Origin: Straminergon stramineum
Lineage: Eukaryota; Streptophyta; Bryopsida; Hypnales; Calliergonaceae
Length of the DNA: 64,000 nucleotides
Direction: 5' to 3'
Assembly (NCBI GenBank): GCA_963920665.1
Contig: OY987265.1
Span: forward strand, 35,035,001-35,099,000
Below the pieces are notes generated by a model that saw only the letters and a list, made by a program, of their open reading frames with translations, was not told the DNA's origin and did not search any database. Of the stretch, positions 1 to 12,782 are shown one piece after another. The position numbers were made by a program, and so were the translations under genes. The first letter of the stretch is position 1. Every line of letters begins with the position of its first letter.

Positions 1-3
1 TAG

Positions 4-174
4 CACAATTTTTTTTTCTATCTACTCAATACCTTTGTCGTGAATTGCTACATCTTGAACAATGTGGCATCTCAACAGCTTGGAAAGGATGCAATCTCAC
101 ATCTGAACTTCTACTTGCAGCTAGCAGATGAACTGAGCTGTCCTTGGAGCTTGAAGAAGGGTGCCATTTCATAG
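4..174 (+). other. possible terminal coding exon of an unidentified upstream gene
   Basis: One frame stays open for 57 codons between a TAG at 1-3 and a TAG at 172-174. The stretch from about 60 to 174 has protein-like composition (…QQLGKDAISHLNFYLQLADEL…). A pyrimidine-rich tract followed by CAG near 118-120 could be a splice acceptor, in which case only the last 18 codons would be the exon. I do not recognise the peptide and it is too short to assign. It lies just outside the CACTA element, so it could be the 3' end of a neighbouring gene or chance. Confidence 0.15.
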
Positions 175-214
175 TTTCGTTTGTCTATACGAGGTGTTCA
201 TAGGCTGGTGCGGA

Positions 215-3129
215 CACTACAAGAAAATGGGCCCTTTCATGACTGTGAATATATGACTTTGTATCCAGTTTGACTTTTAAATGACTACAGCTTCTGTAAT
301 TGCACCAATTTGGATTTTGCCATAGTGTTCAAGTCATTTTGTAGTCGTGGGTGTGACTAGAAGATGCAGACTCGATGGAGTGTTGGATGAAAGTTTGCCT
401 TTCCGTCATAACCTTCGTCAAGTTTTTGGTGGGAGAAGTCTGAAATCCAATGTGGAGGACTTAGTCATGAACAAGTACAACGTTGTCATTCATTGTGACT
501 TCTATTGACTATAGCACAACTACTAAATGACTCTAGGTCACTGGTTTAGGGATTCCAAGAACTATAGCACTACTGACATGGAATTCACCACGTTGACGTG
601 GACAAAAGAATGACTTCCACAAAATAATGATTGCTCATAACTGCAGTTAGTGATCTACAAGTCATGGACTGACAAGAAACTACAAAATGGCATGTGGGGT
701 GCCATCAATATTGTAATTGGGTCCATTGTTTCATATTCACTGTGCATGGCTTCTTGAATGGGTATTCAATCATTATTTCATTATCATATCAGATAAGTAG
801 AGAAGGTACATGCGAAATACAATTTCACTTACAGATTCTAGTATTGTTCTTGTGCTACAATATTGTCTTCCCTTGACAATTCGATGGCACCTAGTAGATT
901 AATTGTCTTAGCTACATCAGGCCAACTTTGGAGAGTAGTCAGCCTTGCACTCTCTACTATTGTATTAATGAAGGTGTCTGTTGTGTCCACTACTTCATGT
1001 CTTGCTCTAGCTTCTTTGTATAAAACAACCTTCCAGCTAGGTCACCCTACAACATCTAAAAAGAAAACTTGTGTGGCTTGACTTAGAAAAATGAAAGGCT
1101 TAGACATGCGAAGAAGTTTGTGCCGGAAATTAACCACAAGAAATCGAGAGTCGTCTTTGGTGTACATGGGATTCCCTCGATTGTCTTCAGTCTTCACCTA
1201 CTCACATCGCAATAGAATGATTTGTGAATGGAGTGCACCGTAATCCAACTGTAGTATGTCCTTCAAGACTCCCACATAATTTATTGAAGATTCACCGACA
1301 TTCTTTGATGGCAACTAGAAAACTAAAGCTATCCTACTGTAGTAGCTCAACAATTGGCTAGTGGTCTCGTCTTCTACTCGGACGTGGTTACCAAAGGCAG
1401 TGACATGTGCATACTGAGTGGCTTTTTGTAACAGTTTCTTGCTCAGCAACAAGTGTTCCATGTCCTCCAGCTTCCTGAAATCCAAATCAGAGTCTCGTAT
1501 TGTTCTCTCTATCCATTCTAAGAGTGCCATGGCATTTGGATTCGCTCGCAATTTGACAGTCCACTGCCTACATACACATTTGGGTTAACTGAGTACTAAA
1601 CCCCCTACGTACTAATGGTAGAGCAGAAAAGATGACCTATATTCAAAAGTCATATGCAAGTGACTTGAAAGTTGTAGCAAAGTTTCGTGACTTTGTCCTC
1701 ACTTTCCACAATCATGATTAAGTCATTTTAAAGTATTGAAATGAAGAAACCACTTGCAAATGACTGGATCACACAATATATACTATTGCATTCCTACTTG
1801 AGAGAAGACATCCCTAAAGATAGAGAGCTATCCATATCTGCAATATTTCACACTATTAAATCACATATAGGGTTGATGTGTTCTACTTATGCATGCAAAT
1901 CCTGGATAATTGAGACATTTGCTAGAACATATTGGTAGGCTAAGTCTTGAAGTTCAGGACTCATCACATTCAGCCTCCTTGCTCTTTACAAAACCTCTTT
2001 AGTATCACCATATTCTTCATCTTCATCCCACACACATCTCTGAGTGGGCTAAAATCTGTGGACAACTACATACTTTTTTACTTTAGGGAAACTGAATAGG
2101 TGACCCTAGTACAGATCATGTTCTAATCCATTCTAATCCCTTTAGCAAATTTGTCTATAACTTTTGATATGAGGTACAAAATCTAAAACGGATTTTTGGA
2201 GATAAAAGTGAAATTGATTTCCCAACTTTTATAAGTACAAGTTTTTTTGAAAGAAGTTAATCTTCTATGTCTTAATGAGGTTTGAAATTTTACTTCTAAC
2301 ACAATTCCTATGTTTTACATATCCTACATGGTTTGTCTTGCCTCCTACTATCCTACTTCTATAAAGTACTTGTCATTTTACCTCTCGTCACTTACACTCA
2401 CTAGCTTTGGATGTCATTCAACATGTATGCAAAATATGGTGTATTGTGTATGGGATATGGTGTATTATATATGATGTATTGTGTATGGCATATTGTGTAA
2501 GGTGTATCATTGTGGAAGTTTGAATGTTCTCATACATGACTACAAAATGACTACTCCCCATGCAATTTTCATTGTAGTCTTTTTTGTACACATCACAATG
2601 AATGAAAAATGATAAGAAAATGACTTTTGATGTCCTTGAAGAGAAACTTGAATCCTAAATCCATGCCACTTGAGAATGACTACATAATGACTTCACAATG
2701 ACTTATAGATGACTCTGACATGGATGTCCATGTCAGCAGCGCTCGAACTATGGAATGATTGCGTAATGACTTACACATGACTTTAACATGGATGTCCACG
2801 TCAGCAACATTCAAACTCCATCATGACTTCAAAATGACTGCATAATTGGCTGACATGGACATCCATGTCAACAAAAAATCCTTTGAAAATGGGCAATTGC
2901 TTGACCTTTCCTAAAAATTTGCTTATCCACCTCATTAGCCACGTAGACCCTCTCATCCATTCTTCATCTAAGGCTGAAATGGATGGTGATAATAGAATCG
3001 TAGTCATTTCAAGAATAACTTGTCCGTTATGATTTCAAGGCCCCTAGTCATTCCTCATTCAAACTTGTCCAGAATGACTACATTCCATTCATTCTTCGCA
3101 ATCATTTAGACCCCCATTTTCTTGTAATA
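215..3129. mobile_element. non-autonomous CACTA (En/Spm-like) DNA transposon
   Basis: The left end reads CACTACAAGAAAAT, the canonical terminus of plant CACTA elements. The right end is its inverted match with two changes (ATTTTCTTGTAATA). The 3 bases on each side are identical (GGA at 212-214 and 3130-3132), which is the 3-bp target duplication of this superfamily. Both ends, and the right end most densely (about 2560-3090), carry many short copies of ATGACT/AGTCAT motifs in both orientations, like the subterminal transposase-binding repeats of CACTA elements. Inside I see only short ORFs, for example 1315-1551 on the minus strand, and no recognisable transposase. It is therefore a deletion derivative that would depend on an autonomous relative. 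Confidence 0.85.
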
Positions 3130-3252
3130 GGATTGGGCGTCGTCGGAAGTGTTGATTTTGTATGGGGCCAATGCGAACAAACTTGGTTTGTGCTCAATGT
3201 GGAGATGTTCACCTACACTCCGGTGAGTGCTTCCAGTGTAGTCACTACGTAT

Positions 3253-3822
3253 TAACCCCTAAAGGACAATTGTCCGTTGAACTGACAATAGAAATCCGGG
3301 TAGGTTCCTATGAAGTCAATTTTGGTTGGATGTTCACAAATTTTTGACACAAGGTGTATACATGTACCCCCTAAGTGGGAATATAATTTTTTTTTGATCA
3401 GATGTCCGGATCAAAAGTTATGCTGCCCCGAACTTTTTTTTTAATCGGGCAGCTTTTGCAAAAATCCTCCTTTACTTCTGAAATTTTACAGGTATGTAAT
3501 TTACATGATTTCAGATACAAATGTAAAAAAAATAACCATGTATAGTGTAAAAATCTCACTTTTACAGGAGTTAAAGTCTGCTGGCCCTGTCGGGCAGGGT
3601 CAAAAAAAACTTTTTCTTCTAACTTCGAACGTTATAATCTTTCAATCCGTGCGGTCAAAGTTTCTGAAATTTTTTCCACATATTCCCATAGTAGTCTAGT
3701 ACAAATTTGTACGGTTGAATTTTGAAAAAAAACATTTTTTGTTCATGTTTTTCTTACTGTTCTAAGAAGTGGTAGTTTTTCACAGTTTGTGTCCAAAATG
3801 TGCCTTGTCCTTTAGGGGTTAA
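3253..3822. mobile_element. TTAA-flanked MITE, piggyBac-like (570 bp)
   Basis: TTAACCCCTAAAGGACAA at the left is repeated inverted at the right as TTGTCCTTTAGGGGTTAA. Duplicated TTAA targets followed by CCC are the signature of the piggyBac superfamily. The interior is AT-rich with no transposase, so this is a non-autonomous copy. At least three other elements with TTAA-CCC(C) ends lie in this window, and their interiors do not resemble this one. Confidence 0.75.
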
Positions 3823-5332
3823 GGAGATGAATGGTCTGCACTTTGTGACGAGAACTACAAATCCATAACAATTATAGAAATGGCCATGGTTGACATGTGT
3901 ACAGTTCGTAAGACATAGTGGCAGGAAGTTTTAAGTACATAATACCAACCCATAGTACTAGCTCAATCTAGTAGCTATATTAGAAAGAGAATGTGTCGAG
4001 TGACATGCAAAATCGATAAGGCCTTGAGGTCATGACATGTGCACAAGGAAGTCGAAGTAGTGGTTACTGTATCACATGGTGCATGAAGGTAATTGATTCC
4101 CGCAATTGTTTGGTCGAGGATGACGAACTACTTGTTCGAACGAGTAGCTGACTTCTATACATGCAAACTTTTCAATGGCATGAGGACTTGCATTTCACAT
4201 GAAATAATATATGTAGAGTACTATATATGCAATAAGGAAGTACAGAGCTCTTTAAAGCAAATGTCTAGGTCGGAGTACGAAGTTGTGCTCCTGTCAAATT
4301 CAGTTTTGGTTTTCTCATGGGGGAATGTTGTACGCACTGTATCAAGTACGTCTCATGTGCAATTTCTAGCAAACTGTCTGCCTTCTTGAAGTTTTTGATT
4401 AGTGGCCTACAACATTGTTTAGCTTTCCAAGTAGCTCCTCTCAAAGCTAAGGCAATTAGGGTGGAAACATGTACAATGCTATAACAGTGTAACACTTTTT
4501 GTGCATACTTAAAAAAAAATGTGAAAATTGTAAACTCTCTGTTGTCGACCTCTTCTTTCTTCACAAATGAGGACGGCAATACTGGTGTACAACGCATGTG
4601 AAGCAATTTAGAGGCCAGTCATGAAATAATTGATAGACTTGCAAGATGCATTCCAGTTGCAACCTTGAGTCCAATGTACATTCTTTCGACATTTTTCTTA
4701 TAGCACTCGTCCTCATTTGAAGCCATAGTGCATGCACAGTATAAATGTTGATTGTCAGCTGTATTGTCTTATTAGCAGTGGTCAATGTTGTAGTGCACGA
4801 AATGGGTAGCAGGTCAAGCCCCAACTTCTATTGTTTTCCTATGTTGGTCATGTACAGCAGTGACCATAGAACTACCCGAAGAAGCCCTCCCTCTGTTGAG
4901 TCCAAGAGTACTTGACATTGTAAGCTCTCGATCTCCCAAGTCTTTGCGTTGTATTTTGTTATGTAAATTCGTCTTGACTCTCTACAACCTTAGCTTCAGT
5001 GTAAGTATTTTTCACAAATTTCCCACACCTCAAACGTCCATGCAATTCGTCATCACTTGAACATGATACATGTTGCCCGTGCAAATCAATGGCTCTAAGA
5101 ATTCGGTCAAACTTCATAATCTGGCAATCGCCTAATTGTTTCGAGTTAATTTTTGTTCTCAGCAGCAGCATTGATGGATGGACTCCAAATCATACGATTA
5201 AATCCTCCTTTGTGTCATTTGAGTTCATTCCAATGCCCTTGCAACATTTTCTTCTTTCCACTATCTTCATAGTCTCTTGGAAGACTCCAACCACTAAAGG
5301 ATTAAAGTATGGATGGATTCACATAATTTCAT
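3823..5332. other. intergenic stretch without a recognisable gene
   Basis: Several ORFs of 60-115 codons exist on both strands, for example 4265-4606 and 4561-4824 on the minus strand. They overlap out of frame, show no known motif, and are not joined by convincing splice sites. Some may be old coding relics, but nothing supports a gene call. Confidence 0.4.
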
Positions 5333-5590
5333 CTTAGTAGTATTGTAATACTGTATTGAGTACTACATCACGAAAGTACCCCCATTGAAACAATATTGTT
5401 TCAATGGTTTCACATTCCAATATTGAAAGTATGTTGTTAATGTTCAAAAGTAGTATTGTAACAATATAGTTTCAATGAAATGCACTGTTCCCACTAAAAA
5501 ACTATTTTGTTGCAGTATTGATGTACTACAACAATGCACTTTCAATATTGGACTGTGTAACCATTGAAACAATATTGCAATAGTACTAAG
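5333..5590. mobile_element. inverted-repeat element (MITE-like) upstream of the RecQ gene
   Basis: CTTAGTAGTATTGTAATACT at the left pairs with an inverted, slightly diverged copy at the right end (5569-5590). The interior repeats ATTGAAACAATATTGTTTCAAT-type palindromes several times, at about 5385-5410, 5455-5480 and 5560-5580. There is no coding content. The element ends roughly 420 bases upstream of the RecQ start codon, so it sits in or next to that promoter. Confidence 0.6.
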
Positions 5591-5930
5591 ACAGTTGGAG
5601 GTTATACTAGTTCCCGATGTACTCTAGTAATCACACCGACTATTTCGACCATGTTCATCCAAATTTCATCCAATTACCCGGGTAGGTTCCGGTGCTCCAA
5701 GTTCCGGGTATAAGGCTTTGCGTTGAAGCCACTCCCTCGACCTTCACGAGAACGGCGGTAGCGGCATCAATGTGCCGCAATAGAGACCCCAACAACACTT
5801 CCGAGGCTTGCATCAATCAGCAGCGGTCGCGAACCTTTTTCTCCTCTGCGTGAGATCAACTTGCTGTACGTTATCTTCAGCTCCTCTTCTCACGAATTAG
5901 GGTCCCGAGCTCGCACATTAGGGCTTCTCT

Positions 5931-5975
5931 ATGGCTGGGAAACGCGGGAGCCTTGGACTTCGTGGCGATGTTTGA
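5931..5975 (+). promoter_or_regulatory. upstream ORF in the RecQ 5' leader
   Basis: An ATG at 5931 opens a 14-codon frame that ends at TGA 5973-5975, 35 bases before the RecQ start. A second upstream ATG at 5968, in another frame, runs past the RecQ start codon. If transcription begins upstream of 5931, both would have to be bypassed, so they could lower translation of the helicase. The transcription start is not visible in the sequence. Confidence 0.4.
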
Positions 5976-6010
5976 AAAATTTATCTGCCTGGCGAAATTG
6001 AAGCTTGGCT

Positions 6011-9000
6011 ATGGAGTCCGATCTAGAGCAGCAGCTGCGACTAGTGGACCAAGAGCTTCAGCAAGTTCAAGGTCCGTTCACTCGGTTCTTGGAAAAGGAA
6101 TCGCTAAATTTTTGTTGCTCTGGCGATAATTTGAGTTTTTGCGGTTCTGAAATTTCGGAAATAGTGATTAGTCGAAGGTGTTGAATAACCTAAGATGGAA
6201 TGCGTTTTTATTAGTGCATTTGAAATCAGGAGTGTTATTATCTTAGAAAATTGTGTCGTTTCTGGAGCATTCTGATTGCTCTCTGTTTTACTGTGTTTTA
6301 AGTAGTGCTTTAGTCGAGAGTTTGCTTCGAATGCATTATTGTCTGGAAGCACGTTCACCTGCTGTAATGGCGTGATATGCAGATCAAATACGGTTGCTCG
6401 TCAGCCATCAGGACAGCCTGCTTGAACAGCAAGCTGAACTCCAGCAACTTCTCTCGACGTGCAGGTAGCTTTTGTAATTACGAGTCTGGGACTGGAATGG
6501 TAGCCTATTCGTTTTTTGTAGCCTTCCTTGTAGCTAGATTTCCCGGTACAGATTTGCAGCAAGATCATTTTCATTTGTTTCAACTTCCTGATATGTTATC
6601 GAGAATGTGTACACCTTAGAGAAAAAATGTTATTGGATGTCACTTTGCTCAATTCCTCCTTTGGTCTGTATACAGAGATGTTGCAGCTCACGATGCGAAT
6701 GGCAACGGTGCGGGAGCATCTAAATCAGGAAAAGAAGACTGGTTGGGTTCCTTTGGCTGGGACGACCGAGCTGCTGATATCCGATTGAACCTTTTTGGTA
6801 TCAAATCGTATCGTCAGAATCAGCATCAGGTATGATTTCTTCGTTTTTTGTACTCAGATTGTATTACTTCTCGATATGCTAAATTAAAATTTGCATTGAC
6901 TGAAGTTTCTTGTTCTTTTTCCGAGCTACATACATGGGAGTGGGTGGCAGCCCTCGCGGTACTACAATTTTTGTGTCACCAAGACTCGTCAAAGAGAAAA
7001 TTAGTAGCTTAGAGACCGTGTATGGACCTGCAGATTGTGAACTGAATTGTTGTATTTGTTTGTGAATTGAACAGATCATTAATGCAGTAATGAGTGGAAG
7101 GGATGTAATCGTGATTATGGCAGCAGGTGGTGGAAAAAGTCTTTGTTATCAGCTGCCAGCTTTATTACGCTCTGGAACGGCACTCGTGGTCAGCCCTCTA
7201 CTATCCCTTATCCAAGACCAGGTATGACCCGCTGTATTTCATTTGAATGCATGTTGTTCAAATTGTTTAAATTCAACTGCATCCTTGGTCGACGCGCTTC
7301 TGTCAGCTCTCTTAGTGCCGAATGTATTTGTGTCTTTCTGAAGTTTTAAGGTGGGTACTCTGTTGCACTATTTGTGCAGGTGATGGGCCTCACTGCATTG
7401 GGCATTTCCGCTAGTATGCTCACGTCAACTACAGCGAAAGAAGAAGAGAAGTCTATCTATAGATCCCTTGAAAAGGGAGAGGGTGATCTTAAGATCTTGT
7501 ACGTCACACCGGAGAAGGTTGCAAAAAGCAAACGCTTTGTATCTAAGTTGGAAAAATGCAATCATGGCGGCCGCCTCTCTCTAATAGCTATCGATGTGAG
7601 TTATCTATCTCTCGTGCATGTTATGGTTATTACTTTGTATCGAGTTACAGTTATTGTTATATCAAATCGGTGGTGAATTGTTTCTAAAAATGTTGCAGGA
7701 AGCACATTGCTGCAGCCAGTGGGGTCATGACTTTCGTCCTGACTATAAGCAGTTGGGCATTCTAAAGAAGCAGTTCCCAAGAGTGCCTATCATAGCTTTA
7801 ACTGTGAGTGTGGTCTTTCTGACACTGTTTCGACTTCAGTGGGTGATGGTTTGAAATTTACATCGCTCCTTGGGAGCAGTTGGGAGCAGTCGTAAGACAA
7901 TGTGTTTGATAAGGTTGAGGCAGCTGAGGTTATTGTACTTGCAATTCAATTATGTGCAATTTCGTTCATAATTATTTCAATATCAAGGAATAGGATGATA
8001 CAGTCCGTGGATCTCAGGGTAAAGAGAATGTTGTTTGCAAGGCTACGGCTACAGAGCGTGTTCAAACGGACCTGAGGGAAATGCTACAAATTACACGTTG
8101 TGAGAAATTTGTCAGCACTGTCAACCGCCCCAACCTTTTTTATGAGGTGTAATATCCAACCTGGAAATATTTATATTTTTGGCAATTCAATTGAATTCAG
8201 TATGATGTGATATCTTGTAATTATCTTTTAGGCTGTCCAATAAATTTTAAATGATTGAATCTGTCAGAAATCTTCGACTTTAATATGTGACTGCTTGTTA
8301 TGCAGTTGGGAATCAAATTTCTGAAATTGTAAAGCTTACACTTTGTTTAACCATGTAACTTTGATATCGGGATTGGTGGTCATTTAGGTGCGAGAGAAGA
8401 AGTCTAACGGAAGTGCAGCTATTGATGACATTGCATCATTCATCTTAGATAAGTATTCTGGGAAAGAATCTGGCATCGTTTACTGCTTTTCCCGAAAAGA
8501 ATGTGAGCAGGTAAGATATATTCTACACGTTTTACGTGGTGAGATTACATTTAAAGGCTTCCTTCTGGAGTTTGCTACGGAGAATTTTTTTCGCAGATGC
8601 CTTTTTGATTTTTTAAGTGATGTAACTTTGCGTTACTTTGGACTCTACATAAATCCTGCCCTCAAAGTATTTTCGCTCTTTCAGACGAAGGGGAGCTAGT
8701 GAACTTGTTTGATACCCGATCGATTTCAGATGTACCAAATTCAGAATGGTGGAGTATGTGCACTTGAGACTCATCTAGAAAAGAAAATTACCCACAGGCC
8801 TTAGTAGAAGATTACGGGACGAGCTCTGCATTTTGAACTTCGTGACATGTACGCTCAGGTTGCAGGGGAGCTCCGGAAGCGGGGAATTTCGGCTGCTCAT
8901 TACCATGCTGATATGAATCCTGAAACAAGATCATCTGTTCATACACGGTGCAAAATCCATCACTTTTTATGATTCTGTGAAGCAAGAGTTTGCCGTTGAA

Positions 9001-12000
9001 CTGAATTATGTCGCTAAGAAGTTGATGATTTTTTATCCATGGATTTGGTGAAACCATTCTCCGAACACCCGTAAAGTGGACTTGTAAGGAGTCCTTGATA
9101 CGGTGGTGAAGGTTGGATTTTTTCATTGAGAACTAATTGGTGTTGCACGGTTTTCTATAGGTGGAGCACCAACAAATTGCAAGTAATTGTTGGCACGGTA
9201 TGTCCCTGGAAATTTTCCAGATCCTTTGCCAGCCTTGGTAATTAACGATCGCAAAGTTCTGAAATATGTACTGGTTCGTTCAAAATATAGGTACTACAAT
9301 GTAGGGCATTTTGCAATTAATTATTCCAAATATTTTTCGCGTCTTCCTTTCTGTACAAGATGCCTGATTGCTTGATCTTTCTCAAGCAGTTCCGTGACAC
9401 TAAATCGGTATCATTTTTGTTCCACTTGGCACTTACGATGTTCATTATTCAAGTTCTGATTCTTGATCCATGGGGTTTGACTTCATTGTGTAGGTAGCTT
9501 TCGGAATGGGTATTAACAAACCTGATGGTGAGATCTTTGAGGATTTTCTGCATTATTCTTGAGTCACACATTTCTGGTCATCTATCATATTGAGGGATGT
9601 TCCTAGATACTTAAGATGCAGACCTATTGATCTGTACTCTTTGGGTCGTGCTCCCTAATCATTTCGATTTTTACCTGTTGCAGTGCGATTTGTTATTCAT
9701 CATAGTCTCAGCAAGTCGTTGGAGACATATTATCAGGTAGTCTCAACTCCATTATTCAGATAATCTTTTGGAAATACTGTCTTGTTTGGTGATGAAGTCG
9801 CTAATTTCTGAAGGTAATTTGACAGGAAAGTGGTCGTGCAGGTCGAGATGGACTTCCTGCTCATTGCCTACTTTACTTCAGGCCCGCTGACCTTCCTCGG
9901 CAGGTGAGTTCCTGTTGGATGTGATTTTCTTGCTTCAATTTGTTCGGCTGCCGGGCGATACAAGTGCTTCACTGTATACTTTGGATTTATTTTTTCTATA
10001 TGTGAAGGCGGACTTGCTGTAGGGCACTCACCTGGAGAATGTCTCCTGGAGGGACAATTACCAACCGGAGGACAGCTCTATTACATGTTTGTCCCATTTC
10101 TACAAATATCGAGTCTGCTGATCATTGAAATTCAATGTGCAATTATTCAGAGCTCTATGGTTTTTGCGGAGGTGGCAGGTCTGCACAACCTATACTCCAT
10201 TTGCCGCTTCTGTCAGGTAAGATCGAAGTATTGTTTGCTTATTTCATATGAAGAGCATTTAATCCCTATTGGCTCATTGACTTTTCTAGAGAATTCGGTG
10301 CTGCGATGGTATATTTTATATTTAAGATTTTCCATGATTGAGTTTAAATTCTTCATGGTGTAAACTTTACAGTCCAAGCGTGCATGCCGCCGTGCAGCCT
10401 TCTTTCGACATTTTGGGGAGAAGATTCAGGAGTGTAATGGTAATTAATCATCAATTTCTTGAAATATGTTGTGACTTCTGTGCGTGAAATGTGAGCATGA
10501 ATCTTCAATTAGTACGCTGGTATGTTGAGACTGGAAACATTTGTGACTTTTAATGCAGAGCGATTCAATTGGCTTCAAATTGTAGCTTGATATGAACCTG
10601 TAATCCTTGATATATCTAGTACACATTCTATGTTTAAAGGTTTTATCTGCGTGCAATTCGTCTTAACACAGCTGCCTGTTCCCAGGCATGTGTGACAATT
10701 GTGCTTTCACTAAGGAGATTGTGGACAAGGACGTTACAGGTGTGTTTTCACCTCTATTTCGCGACGCGTCAGCAAGGAATCTGTCATCTTTTTAAAATTC
10801 ATTAATGTGTTCTCGGATCTTGAAGTGTTATTGTCAAACGTATTGTCATACACTGACTTACTTATTTGATAATGGGGGCTTTGTGCAGAACATGCTAGGT
10901 CTCTGGTGGCGATGGTGAAGGAATCAAGTGGCGTTGATCAGAAGTCGACGATGTTGCAGCTTGTGGATTTATGGAGAAAATCTGGTATTCTTGTTAGAAT
11001 CCGTCAGATTTACATTGCCTCTTGGCAGTTTCTTAAACTATTGAGCATTTCTCTCGGACGCTCAAGTAAACAGAACTCGACAGAGAATTTTTTTGTTTTC
11101 TTTGTTTTTTCTAGCCAGCTGTGAAAGTTCATTTTGTGTGGTGTATGGAACAGATGCTCAACTTGCGAAGGATATAAGTAAAGACGATGTGGAGCGTGTG
11201 ATTGTGCAACTTATTTTGGATGGAATTTTGGTAGCATGCCTTGATCTTGTTTCTCCCTTCTTGAATACATATGGCAGTGACCTCACAATACTTTAGATGT
11301 GAAGGTCTTGTATTGCCAAGTATACGTCATTTGAGACCTTCCTTCCTACAGTCCTTTAAATTACTACTCTGAATCATGCATATTATTCCATGCAGGCGAT
11401 AATATATTACAGCTGCTAACTGCACTGTTGTGTTTCAGAAAGAGGAGTTTGCACATACAGCATATGCCACTAATGCTTATGTGGCGTTGGGAACTGGTTG
11501 GAGAGGCCTTCTGCAAGGTGATTCCAGTTAGAGTTTCTTCGCGTGTTTATGACATAAGCCTCATGCCGGTTTAACATAGAGTGTTCTTAGGAAGGCTTAT
11601 ATATTGTACCTAGGGATATTCAAATCCAGATGAAGTTAGTTTCAATTCGCCATATCCAATCATAGTGGGATTTCATGGAGAAGATGGAGGGCAGCAGATA
11701 GAACGCTATTGTGCTAATTTAACGCTATTGTCCTATTTTAATTTTCAGGGATAGGTCATAAAATGGTAAAGCTGGAGATAGTCCAAGGAGTAAAAAGTGC
11801 GAAAAAGAAAGCCAAGGCAACCACTGCAGCAATCAGCGAGGATGAATTGGTGCATACGGGACTGGGATTGGTTTTGGATACATTGCGGCAGAATCTTGCA
11901 GCTGTTCATGGAGGCATCTTCCCTCATTCAGTGCTCTCGTCTCAGCACATATCCTTGCTCTCGTCTCTAAAACCTCTTACGATGGACGAGGTACCGCTAA

Positions 12001-12782
12001 TCGTCGTTGTGCAATGTAGTGAAGTTTTTCTTCAGAAGTCATATGGAGAGCTGTTTTAAAAACGTTTTTCTCACTTCCCATAGCTCAAATCTGTCTCTTA
12101 CATTTTGCAGCTCGAGGGTGTGCTTGGAAAAAGGATAGCGGAGCAGTACGGAAATGAAATACTAGTTGCAATTACAGATTATTTAGTGGAACATCCTGAG
12201 GATGCTACAGATACTGGAGGCCCTTGGGTGGCTCCAAAAGCTAAAAGGGTTGCTGAAGGCCCTGCCGTGGGTATCACCAAAGCTGCATCAACGAAACAAG
12301 GTAAACGGGTTATTGAAGGCTCTACTTCACATACAACAACCAAAGCCCCATCAACTAGGCAAAGTAAGCGCGTTGCTGAAGGTCCTGAACGCACTACTAC
12401 CAAATCCACATCAATCAAAGATTACCTAGTCAATGCTGGTGCTGAGTCCGACCCAAGGACAACTACAGAAGATCAACCGGTTGCTGAAGCCTCTGGGCCT
12501 AATTCCACCAAAACCCCGACCAAAAGACTTTCTCTACGAAGACCACCGCCTACTAGTACGCCTGCACCCGCTACACAAAAGGATAACCCCAAGCAAAAAT
12601 CAGCCAAGATCCCTCAGAGGAGTGAATGCATAGACCTTGATAGTGATAGTGATCAGGAAGGTCAGCCTCCAGCGAATGGCAAGAAATTTAAGAGTGAAAA
12701 TGACTCGGAGGACGTAATTGAAGATACTACTTCTGAAGAGGAGGATGAATTTTCTTTGTTCAAGCGAGTAAGGAGACAATAA
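6011..12782 (+). CDS. RECQL2: RecQ-family ATP-dependent 3'-5' DNA helicase (RECQL2-like), 21 exons
   Basis: This is a nuclear DNA-repair helicase that would unwind recombination and replication intermediates. Joining 21 exons at GT-AG sites gives one open frame of 878 residues. Exons: 6011-6071, 6383-6464, 6676-6829, 7075-7221, 7380-7595, 7699-7803, 8042-8146, 8388-8510, 8859-8947, 9161-9197, 9494-9527, 9684-9736, 9826-9903, 10151-10216, 10373-10439, 10686-10739, 10889-10984, 11154-11230, 11439-11517, 11749-11990, 12111-12782. Residues 1-47 form a Gln/Leu-rich coiled coil like that of plant RECQL2. Walker A is GGGKS (K120), motif II is DEAH (220-223, split by an intron), and motif VI is [10 protein letters not shown] (402-411). 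Zinc ligands fit C455, C471, C475 and C478. A winged-helix region follows, then an HRDC-like domain at about 608-677. The tail (about 685-878) holds KRVxEG repeats, an IDLDSDSD stretch and a basic end, making the protein longer than my recollection of Arabidopsis RECQL2 (about 700). The start was chosen because its coiled coil matches the family. The gene looks intact. The symbol is by similarity only. Confidence 0.93.
12238..12540 (+). repeat. degenerate coding tandem repeat in the RecQ tail
   Basis: From residue 700 the protein repeats a 20-21-residue unit beginning KRVAEG or KRVIEG and ending in Thr/Ser/Lys-rich sequence. There are three clear copies and a weaker fourth (about residues 780-800, QPVAEA…). 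The DNA repeats with a period of about 60-63 bases. The units are polar and probably disordered. Confidence 0.75.

Noticed and set aside
4265..4824. Two overlapping minus-strand ORFs of 113 and 87 codons
   Set aside because: No family resemblance, different frames and no splice sites joining them. They could be very old coding debris, but there is not enough to call a gene.
12179..12418. ORFs on both strands over the RecQ tail
   Set aside because: They are shadows of the repetitive coding exon 21, and their apparent repeats simply mirror the tail repeats.
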